The position numbers and the translations under genes were made by a program. Positions 42,424 to 48,838 of a stretch of DNA of 64,000 nucleotides are shown one piece after another; the stretch's first letter is position 1; every line of letters begins with the position of its first letter. Location of the stretch: the NCBI GenBank assembly GCA_009780175.1, contig WRAO01000011.1, forward strand, positions 19,868 to 83,867. The letters run 5' to 3'. This stretch comes from Oscillospiraceae bacterium. GTDB lineage: Bacteria > Bacillota > Clostridia > Oscillospirales > Oscillospiraceae. The notes under the pieces are model-generated. The model saw only the letters and a list, made by a program, of their open reading frames with translations. It was not told the origin of the DNA and made no database searches.

Positions 42424-43227
42424 TTATATTAGTGTCGCCAGGATTTTGCCGGATATGTGGCCGGCGCTGACGTTGAAGCGCAGGTCTGTGCGCAGGGAGT
42501 CGAATAGGTCTATGGCTTTTATGAGTTGGGCACGGTCTGTTTTGGTTTGAGCGAGGGATCGGACAAGGGTGCGGTGGGTGGTTTCTATGAAGGCGGTTAG
42601 GTGCGCGCGTTCTAGTTTTTCCAGGCTGACGCAGAATTGGAGCAGAGGGAGGCCGCCTTGGCGGAGGGCTGTTTGGAGGTTGTTGACCAGTTCGGCGATC
42701 TCTTCGGGCGGGATGTCGAGGGCGCTGTCTCCCGCGTCGGGGGTGAGGCTTAGGTGGACACAGCGGGAGCGGACGGTGGGCAGGAGCGCCAGGGGATTTT
42801 CCGCTAATAATAGGAAGGTGACGAAACTGGGCGGCTCTTCCAATAGTTTGAGGAAGGCGTTTTGGGCGCTGGGATTGAGACTGTCCGCCGATTCTATGAT
42901 GTAGACTTTACGGTCGGCTTCGTTGGGCAGGATGGGGGCTTCGGCGACCATCTCCCGGACTGCGGCGACGGGGATTTCTGTTTTGCCTTCTATGGGGCCT
43001 CTCACCTGGATGTCTGGGTGGATGCCGCGTGCCGCTTTTTCACAGGGGGGGCAAACGCCGCAGGGCCGCGCTCGGTCTGCCGCTTCGCAGATGAGGGAGC
43101 GGGCCATGAGGTCTGCCAGTATTCGCCTTTGGGCGGTTTCTTCCCCGCTGATGAGGTAGGCGTGGGCCAGGGGGCCGGCCAGTTGGGCTTTGATGTGGGC
43201 GTTGCCCATGAGGTTCGTTGTGTTCAT
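42424..43227 (-). CDS. holB: DNA polymerase III subunit delta prime
   Basis: 267 residues. Clamp-loader subunit of AAA+ type. Seen: GNAHIKAQLAGPLAHAYLISGEE, zinc-binding cysteines CGVCPPCEKAARGIHPD, KVYIIESADSLNPSAQNAFLKLLEEPPSFVTFLLL and the RSRC sensor-1 motif. The P-loop is degenerate (GEETAQRR), as usual for delta prime. No ribosome binding site is visible, and a good promoter ends only nine bases before the ATG, so the mRNA is probably leaderless or nearly so. Confidence 0.9.
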   Translation of the reverse strand: MNTTNLMGNAHIKAQLAGPLAHAYLISGEETAQRRILADLMARSLICEAADRARPCGVCPPCEKAARGIHPDIQVRGPIEGKTEIPVAAVREMVAEAPILPNEADRKVYIIESADSLNPSAQNAFLKLLEEPPSFVTFLLLAENPLALLPTVRSRCVHLSLTPDAGDSALDIPPEEIAELVNNLQTALRQGGLPLLQFCVSLEKLERAHLTAFIETTHRTLVRSLAQTKTDRAQLIKAIDLFDSLRTDLRFNVSAGHISGKILATLI

Positions 43228-43236
43228 ATGGCTTAT

Positions 43237-43265
43237 AGTATACTTGATGTTGGGGTATATTTCAA
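43237..43265 (-). promoter_or_regulatory. Promoter of holB-ricT, close to the start codon
   Basis: On the minus strand TTGAAA, 17 bases, TATACT, then ATAAGCCAT and the holB ATG. The expected start of transcription is within two bases of the ATG. Confidence 0.75.
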
Positions 43266-43317
43266 TATGAATGTATTTGTTGATGGGGTGCTTGTTTTTT
43301 TGCTGGAGAGGCGCGGC

Positions 43318-43640
43318 TTTTTTCTGTTTTTTGAGCCTACGGCTCGCTATGCTCGTTTCGCTGAGGCGACTTGCTTTTGGGGCGGTTCGCCATGCAGATA
43401 TTTCTATTAGGCCTTGCGGGCCTCCGCTTCGTGTCGCCGAAGGCGAGGTACTTTTTTGCGTTGGCAAAAAAGTACCAAAAAAAGCAATTTAAGAGAAACC
43501 GATGGTTTCTCTTAAAGATCTCTTCCTTTTTGACGTTTGGTTTGTGGATGTTTTAGGGTTGGGGTTCCGCCTGCCGGCGGAGGATTAGGTCGCTTTTGGG
43601 CGTATGTGTTCTTGTGCGGTACGCTAGACGAATGTGCGGT
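43318..43640. repeat. Mosaic intergenic repeat, copy C
   Basis: Blocks in order: GAGCCTACGGCTCG with CTCGTTTCGCTGAGGCGAC; an insert with TATTTCTATTAGGCCTTGCG; GAGGTACTTTTTTGCGTTGG; hairpin TTTAAGAGAAACC-GAT-GGTTTCTCTTAAA (about 43488-43517); GATCTCTTCCTTTTTGACG with TTTGGTTTGTGG; GGTTCCGCCTGCCGGCGGAGG; TTAGGTCGCTTTTGGGCGTA; TTCTTGTGCGGTA. Same block order as the reverse complement of copy D. Further repeat-like DNA runs to about 43760, including GACAACTCCTTTGGGAAAGG. No gene supported from 43266 to 43908. Confidence 0.78.
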
Positions 43641-43818
43641 GGGTTTTGGGCGGACTGTTGGCTGTGCGGGAAAAGGGCAATCCTCCGTCCGCTTCGCGGA
43701 CAACTCCTTTGGGAAAGGAGCCTACTGTGCGCCGTTTTGGTGTGCGGTGGTCTTTGTGGGGGCGGGGTTCTCAGCGCTCTGTTCTCTTGTGGGGGCGGTG
43801 GGTGTGGGGGTTTTGAAA

Positions 43819-43838
43819 GTAGTGACAAATGTCACTAC
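43819..43838. promoter_or_regulatory. Palindromic operator candidate of the ABC/two-component operon
   Basis: Perfect inverted repeat GTAGTGACA-AA-TGTCACTAC. It ends where a -35 box would lie, so a bound activator could help RNA polymerase; the NarL-type regulator encoded at the end of this operon is a candidate. Confidence 0.65.
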
Positions 43839-43856
43839 TCGGCATTGGGGGTTCTT

Positions 43857-43865
43857 TGCTATACT
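43857..43865 (+). promoter_or_regulatory. Extended -10 promoter of the ABC operon
   Basis: TG-C-TATACT with no recognisable -35 box, 43 bases before the ATG at 43909. Confidence 0.6.
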
Positions 43866-43908
43866 GTGGACAGTGACAGACAAAACATGAAAACAGGAGG
43901 ACATTGCT

Positions 43909-44850
43909 ATGATAGCTACTATGAAGAACGTTGTGAAGCGCTATGGGGATACCCTTGCTCTTGACCATTTGAACTTGAATGTGATGAAGGGGGAGATTCT
44001 TGGGCTGCTTGGGCCGAACGGCGCGGGGAAGACGACCGCGATCCGTACGCTCTGCGGGCTGCTGGACGCGGATTCCGGGGAGACGACGGTGCTTGGGCAG
44101 CGGCAGAGCATTCAGAATTTGGAGGCGCGGCGGGAGATTGGGCTGGTTACGCAGGAGATTACGGTGTTTACGGATCTGTCCGCCGCGGAGAATCTGCGGT
44201 ATTTTGGCGGGCTGTATGGTCTGCGGGGGGCGGCGCTGCAGGCGAATGTGAAGGAGATGTTGGAGTTTGTCGGCCTGAGTGATCGGGCGACGAAGAAGCC
44301 TGGGACTTTTTCCGGGGGGATGCAGAGGCGGCTGAATATCGCTTGCGCGCTGGTCCATAAACCGAAGCTGGTGATTATGGACGAGCCGACGGTGGGGATT
44401 GATCCGCAGTCGCGGAACCATATTTTAGAGTCGGTGAAAGAAATTGCGAAACAGGGGACGACTGTGGTTTACACTACGCATTACATGGAGGAAGTGCAGG
44501 CGATTTGCGATCGGATTTCTATCATGGACGCGGGGCGGGTGATTACGGAGGGGACCTTGGACGAGTTGGTTGGGCGGATTCAGCATGAGCAGAAGGTGCA
44601 TTTGACCGCGCTCCAGCCTTCTGAGGCGCTGACCGCGGAATTTCAGGCGATTTCGGGTGTGAAACATGTGGCGGCGAACGGGAATCACTATATGATTACC
44701 TCCGCGAGCGGGAGCGGGAATGTGAGCCGGATTATGGAAATTGCGCAGCGACATGGGGGCGTTACCTCCTTTACGGAAGAGAAACCGAATCTGGAACATG
44801 TGTTTTTGACGTTGACGGGTAAAAAATTGCGGGATGATGGGGAGGTGTAG
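43909..44850 (+). CDS. ABC transporter ATP-binding protein
   Basis: 313 residues. Seen: Walker A GPNGAGKTTAIRTL (about residue 35), Q-loop VTQEITVF, signature FSGGMQRRLNIA, Walker B LVIMDEPTVGIDPQ, switch His THYMEEVQAICD, and a C-terminal DUF4162-like part, as in drug/antibiotic exporters of the DrrA/NatA type. AGGAGG lies before the ATG. First gene of a five-gene operon with two permeases, a kinase and a response regulator. Confidence 0.95.
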   Translation: MIATMKNVVKRYGDTLALDHLNLNVMKGEILGLLGPNGAGKTTAIRTLCGLLDADSGETTVLGQRQSIQNLEARREIGLVTQEITVFTDLSAAENLRYFGGLYGLRGAALQANVKEMLEFVGLSDRATKKPGTFSGGMQRRLNIACALVHKPKLVIMDEPTVGIDPQSRNHILESVKEIAKQGTTVVYTTHYMEEVQAICDRISIMDAGRVITEGTLDELVGRIQHEQKVHLTALQPSEALTAEFQAISGVKHVAANGNHYMITSASGSGNVSRIMEIAQRHGGVTSFTEEKPNLEHVFLTLTGKKLRDDGEV

Positions 44851-44852
44851 AC

Positions 44853-45611
44853 GTGGGCAACTTTTTCTTGATTATGACGCACTACATGAAACGGATGCTT
44901 CGAGATATGCCGGGGCTGCCGATCCTTCTGCTCATCCCTGTGGGGATCATTGTGATAAACAGTCTCGCCGGCGACCCGGTAATGTTGGATGGATATAATG
45001 TGACGGCAAGTTTTGTTATGCCGGTTATGATGCTCGCGTTTCAGTTTTTTAACATGGGGTTTCTGCACTATGTTCTCTACACCGACTTCAAAGGTGACAT
45101 GCGTTGGCGCTTGCGGGCCGCGCCCCAGTCGCTCACTGGATTTATGCTTCCCGCGTTTACGGCGGGCTGGATCTTTTCCATCCTGTGCGGCGCTGTGATT
45201 ACGCTTGTTTCTGTGTTGTTCCTCAACGTATATATTGGGAATTTCTTGGTGTTTGCGGCGGTGCTGGTGCTTGTTTCGCTGATGGCGACTTTTCTTGCGA
45301 TGTTGATTTTCCTGTTTGTGGCGAAGGTCGGCACGGCGAACGTGACGGTTTATATTCTTTCCTTCGGCCTTTTGACGTTGAGCGGTACATTTTTCCCGCT
45401 GGGGAACAGCGCGGCGGCGCAATTTATTGCAAACTTTGGTACACCTTTGGTGATTGGTCAACGCGCCATTATCTATTCCGGCTCGCTCAATGAGATCCTC
45501 GCGGCCGGGAGAGGGATGGAGGGGGCGCTGTTTAATATCGGTGTTCTGGCGGCGATTACGGCTGTGTTGGCGCTGGGCACACTCCTTGCGGCGAGGGGGC
45601 GGAAAATTTGA
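44853..45611 (+). CDS. ABC-2 type permease 1
   Basis: 252 residues, GTG start with GGGAGG upstream. About six transmembrane segments in the ABC-2 pattern, with a central conserved region (FPLGNSAAAQFIANFGTPLVIGQRAIIY) before the last helix. Forms the exporter channel with the neighbouring permease and the upstream ATPase. Substrate unknown; systems with their own NarL-type two-component system often export antimicrobial compounds or lipids. Confidence 0.88.
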   Translation: MGNFFLIMTHYMKRMLRDMPGLPILLLIPVGIIVINSLAGDPVMLDGYNVTASFVMPVMMLAFQFFNMGFLHYVLYTDFKGDMRWRLRAAPQSLTGFMLPAFTAGWIFSILCGAVITLVSVLFLNVYIGNFLVFAAVLVLVSLMATFLAMLIFLFVAKVGTANVTVYILSFGLLTLSGTFFPLGNSAAAQFIANFGTPLVIGQRAIIYSGSLNEILAAGRGMEGALFNIGVLAAITAVLALGTLLAARGRKI

Positions 45612-46300
45612 CCATCTTTCGATTCGCTCTGATTAAGGGGCTGCGCAATCCGGCGACGCTGCTGTTCAACTGCATTCTGCCCCTTCTGTTGATTTTTGTG
45701 CGACCGCTTTGGACGGGGGGCACTGCCGTATCGGGATATGGACTTCTCATCCTAGTGATCTGGGGCGGCTCGTTTCTCATCGCGCAGGGGACACTCAATG
45801 ACAGAGAAAGCGGTGCCCTCACTCGCATTTTGGCGGCGCCAATCTCCATGCGGAGCTACTTGACGCAAAACCTTTTGGCTTACATGGTGCCGTTGACGGT
45901 GCAGGTTGCGTTGATCTCCGCGCTCGGCACGATTTTGTATGACTGGAGCCTGACCCTTGCGCTTGGCTTGTTCCTTTGCTATACTGTGTTTACGATTGCA
46001 TCGGTCACAATGAGTTTTGCTTGGAACTGTCTGTTTAAGCATAAAGAAACCAGCTTTGCCAGTTTCAGCGCGATGGTGACTTTTGGCAGCATACTCAGCG
46101 GCGCCTGGATCCCTCTTGCACAACTGCCGACAGTTCTACAATATGCAGGCGCGATCTTCCCAGCTTATTGGGGTGTGCAAGGGATCACTTCTCTGATAGA
46201 ACTCGGCACGATGGGCACGGAGTATTGGATGGGGATTGCCGCGATGGCGCTCTTTGCGATGGCATATTTGCTCTACGGAGGCAAACGCAGGATGATATGA
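45608..46300 (+). CDS. ABC-2 type permease 2
   Basis: 230 residues, TTG start overlapping the previous stop codon (TTGA) with GAGGGGG before it. About six transmembrane segments; seen: GTLNDRESGALTRILAAPISMRSYLTQNLLAYMVPLTVQ, typical of the cytosolic coupling helix of ABC-2 permeases, and SGAWIPLAQLPTVLQYAGAIFPAYWGVQGI near the end. Probably pairs with permease 1 as a heterodimer. Confidence 0.88.
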   Translation: MTIFRFALIKGLRNPATLLFNCILPLLLIFVRPLWTGGTAVSGYGLLILVIWGGSFLIAQGTLNDRESGALTRILAAPISMRSYLTQNLLAYMVPLTVQVALISALGTILYDWSLTLALGLFLCYTVFTIASVTMSFAWNCLFKHKETSFASFSAMVTFGSILSGAWIPLAQLPTVLQYAGAIFPAYWGVQGITSLIELGTMGTEYWMGIAAMALFAMAYLLYGGKRRMI

Positions 46301-47403
46301 GTGTTTTCAAGCCGGAAACCACGTTTTTGATCTGTAAAATCGCAGGATTTGGTCTGCTGCTCGCGCTTTGGCTCAGCGAGAGCGAGACAGCAGGCTTTTT
46401 CCTGCTTTTGTTTTTGGTGCTCATGTCGCTGCTGCGCTGGCGGTTTCCGCGGCTGGGCGCGACGACGATACTGGATTGCGTCGCCTGTGTACTGCTCTCC
46501 TCAATATGGGGGTATGCGCAGTACGCTTTGGTTTTGGTCTTGTTTGAGGGAATGTATCGGCGCGTTTATCTCTTGGGCGCTATCGGCGTATTGTTTTCTT
46601 TTCATTTTGCGGCCGACTTCTTTGACTTATCTTTGACGGTTTTGCTGGCACTGGGTGCGCTTTGCGGTTTATTTCTCGGGCAGTGGGAGCGGGAATCGGA
46701 GCAAAAACTGGTTTTGCGCGATACGGAGGCGGGGAAATACTATGAGTTGGAGCATTTGCAGAATGATCTCATGACTACTTTGCCGCAGATTGAGCGGATG
46801 ACGGCGGTCGCTGAGCGGGCGCGGATTGCGCGGGATATTCATGACAACGCGGGGCATGAGATTGTGGCGGCGTATATCTCGCTTCAGACGGCGCGGGGGA
46901 TGTTGGATGGGGCGGACGCGGATGCGTTGGAACTCTATGACGCGGCGCTCCAGCGGCTGAATAGCGGCGTGAACAAGATACGGGAGACGGCGCATAATTT
47001 GCAGACGGTGACGTCGATCGGCGTGGAGAGTTTGTTGGAGACTTGCGAGAAGTTTCCCGGGTGTCCGGTCGAGTTTCGTACATATGGAGACACGGCGCGG
47101 ATTCCGGTGTATGTTTGGAATATGTTGGAGGCTTGTTTGAATGAGAGCTTGACCAACGCGACGCGGCACGCGCGGCCCAGTTATGTCTCGGTGGAGTTGG
47201 ACGCGACAGCGCATTTAGTGCGGCTTTGCATTGAGAACGATGGGGCGGGGAAAGCCGGGGGCTCGATGGGGAATGGATTGCGGAATCTGCGGCACCGCGC
47301 TATCGCGATTGGCGGGACGTTTTCGGTGGACGCGGGCGAAGTTTTTCGCGTGGTTTGTGTGATTCCAATTCAGGAGGAGCAGTATGAAAGTATTGATCGT
47401 TGA
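46297..47403 (+). CDS. Sensor histidine kinase, NarL-partner (HisKA_3) type
   Basis: 368 residues. Seen: about five to six N-terminal transmembrane segments without a large outer domain (about 1-130), a dimerisation helix with the phospho-acceptor His in RARIARDIHDNAGHEIVAAY (about residue 190), N box NESLTNATRHARPSYVSVEL and a G box GNGLRNLRHRAIAIGGTF. Such intramembrane-sensing kinases (LiaS/DesK-like) detect membrane or wall stress. It overlaps permease 2 as ATGA and the regulator by 20 bases. Confidence 0.93.
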   Translation: MSVFKPETTFLICKIAGFGLLLALWLSESETAGFFLLLFLVLMSLLRWRFPRLGATTILDCVACVLLSSIWGYAQYALVLVLFEGMYRRVYLLGAIGVLFSFHFAADFFDLSLTVLLALGALCGLFLGQWERESEQKLVLRDTEAGKYYELEHLQNDLMTTLPQIERMTAVAERARIARDIHDNAGHEIVAAYISLQTARGMLDGADADALELYDAALQRLNSGVNKIRETAHNLQTVTSIGVESLLETCEKFPGCPVEFRTYGDTARIPVYVWNMLEACLNESLTNATRHARPSYVSVELDATAHLVRLCIENDGAGKAGGSMGNGLRNLRHRAIAIGGTFSVDAGEVFRVVCVIPIQEEQYESIDR

Positions 47404-47986
47404 TGACGACCCTCTTATCCGCAAAAGTTTGTCTCTTATGCTGGGGCGGGAGGCGGATATTGCCGTAGTCGGGACGGCGACGCATGGGGCGGAGGCTTTT
47501 GAGATGTGCGGGGCGCATCTGCCGGATGTGGTGCTGATGGATATTCGGATGCCTAACGTGGATGGTATCGCGGCTACGCGGTTGATTAAACAGGCTTATC
47601 CGCAGGTGCGCATTATGATGCTTACTACGTTTGATGATAAGCCTAATATTCAGCAAGCGCTCACGGCGGGCGCGGATGGGTATTTGCTCAAGACGGATGA
47701 GATAGCGGCGATTGCGGGGAAATTGCGGCCTTTGGTGGAGGGCATGGGGGTGTTGGACCCGAAAGTGCTCAGGAAACTCACCGCGCCGGAGAATCCGGCA
47801 TTGGAGGAGTTGACCCAGAGAGAGCGGGACATTGTGCGTCTGGTGGCGCAGGGGCTTTCGAATAAGGAGATCGCGGCGCAGTTGTTTCTCGGCGAGGGGA
47901 CGGTGCGGAATAATATTGTGACGATTATGGAGAAGCTGGATGTGAAAAATCGGACGCAGTTGGGGATGGCGTTTTATGGGAAGTAG
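47384..47986 (+). CDS. Response regulator, NarL/FixJ family
   Basis: 200 residues. Seen: receiver domain with DDDPLIRKSL, phospho-acceptor Asp in VVLMDIRMPNVDG (about residue 53), conserved Thr in MLTTFDD and Lys in YLLKTD; LuxR-type helix-turn-helix (about 137-197) with LTQRERDIVRLVAQGLSNKEIAAQLFLGEGTVRNNIVTIMEKL. AGGAGG lies before the ATG. Probably controls this operon through the palindrome at 43819. Confidence 0.95.
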   Translation: MKVLIVDDDPLIRKSLSLMLGREADIAVVGTATHGAEAFEMCGAHLPDVVLMDIRMPNVDGIAATRLIKQAYPQVRIMMLTTFDDKPNIQQALTAGADGYLLKTDEIAAIAGKLRPLVEGMGVLDPKVLRKLTAPENPALEELTQRERDIVRLVAQGLSNKEIAAQLFLGEGTVRNNIVTIMEKLDVKNRTQLGMAFYGK

Positions 47987-47994
47987 GCCGGGGC

Positions 47995-48179
47995 GGAGGA
48001 ACCACCCCATCACCCTGCGGGTGCCACCCCTCCAAGGAGGGGAATGGGTTCGGTACACCGCCGCACGAATCCTCCGTCAGGCTTCGTCTGCCACCGCCTT
48101 TGGAAAAGGAGGCTTTCTGTGCGCGGTAGGATATTCCGTCAAAGACCAACGGACGGCCAAAGGCCGCCCCTACGAAACC
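47995..48179. repeat. Intergenic repeat cluster
   Basis: Contains CCCTGCGGGTGCCACCCCTC with CAAGGAGGGGAATGGG, then AATCCTCCGTCAGGCTTCG with CCTTTGGAAAAGGAGGCTTT (related to sites near 36440 and 43690), then a GTAGGGGCG-family palindrome GGACGGCCAAAGGCCGCCCC ending CTACG (about 48153-48176). No gene supported. Confidence 0.6.
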
Positions 48180-48416
48180 CACTGCACATTCGTATCATAT
48201 ACCGCACAAGAACGCGTACGCCCTAAAGCGGCTCTCCCTCCGCCGGCAGGCGGAACCACATGGCTTGAACGCCCACAAACCAGAAGTCAAAACGGAAGAG
48301 ATTTTTAAGAGAAACCATCGGTTTCTCTTAAATTGCTTTTTTGGGTACTTTTTTGCCAACGCAAAAAAGTACCTCGCCTCAGCGAAACGAGCAAAGCGTG
48401 CCGTAGGCTCAGGACA
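48180..48416. repeat. Mosaic intergenic repeat, copy D (reverse orientation)
   Basis: Reverse complement of the block order in copy C: ACCGCACAAGAACGCGTACG, CCTCCGCCGGCAGGCGGAACC, CCACAAACCAGAAGTCAAAA, CGGAAGAGATT, hairpin TTTAAGAGAAACC-AT-CGGTTTCTCTTAAA, GCAAAAAAGTACCTCGCC, TCAGCGAAACGAGC and GCCGTAGGCTC. No gene supported. Confidence 0.78.
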
Positions 48417-48421
48417 AATAG

Positions 48422-48458
48422 AAAACAGCCTCTAGGCGATTCACCTAGAGGCTGTTTT
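48422..48458 (-). terminator. Terminator of rpmB
   Basis: AAAACAGCCTCTAGG / CCTAGAGGCTGTTTT with a seven-base loop, 11 bases after the rpmB stop codon. Confidence 0.88.
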
Positions 48459-48469
48459 GTCATGCGAGG

Positions 48470-48658
48470 TTACACCGCGCGTTCGACTTTACCGGAACGC
48501 ATACAGCGCGTGCAGGCGTACATACGCCGGGGCGAACCGTCTACCACTGCTCTGACGCTTTTTACGTTGGGTTTCCATGTCCGGTTGGAGCGACGGTGGG
48601 AGTGGCTCACCTTGATGCCGAAGGAGACACCCTTATCACAATATCCACATTTTGCCAT
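48470..48658 (-). CDS. rpmB: 50S ribosomal protein L28
   Basis: 62 residues, normal size. Seen: zinc-ribbon-like AKCGYCDKGVSFG and MYACTRCMRSGKV, with SHSHRRSNRTWKPNVKSVR between. The four cysteines place it in the zinc-binding C+ form of L28. Own terminator; GGAGGTG precedes the ATG. Confidence 0.97.
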   Translation of the reverse strand: MAKCGYCDKGVSFGIKVSHSHRRSNRTWKPNVKSVRAVVDGSPRRMYACTRCMRSGKVERAV

Positions 48659-48777
48659 TTCCTTGCACCTCCCCTTTATTGGGCGGATTATTCTCTCAAT
48701 ACATAGAGCGGATTATATTGTACCAGCCTTTTTCGTGAAATGCAAGAGAAAAATTTGATTTTTCTTTTTCGCGTTTC

Positions 48778-48806
48778 TTGAATTAGACACAAGTTTTTGA
48801 TAAAAT
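48778..48806 (+). promoter_or_regulatory. Promoter of the CoA activase operon
   Basis: TTGAAT, 17 bases, TAAAAT, 32 bases before the ATG at 48839. Confidence 0.72.
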
Positions 48807-48838
48807 AGGATGTTATCATTTATTTGGAGAGAGCACAC

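Noticed and set aside
43537..43890. 117-codon plus-strand frame in the repeat region
   Set aside because: Lies across dispersed repeats and the operon's palindrome and promoter; no RBS and Cys/Gly/Val-rich nonsense composition.
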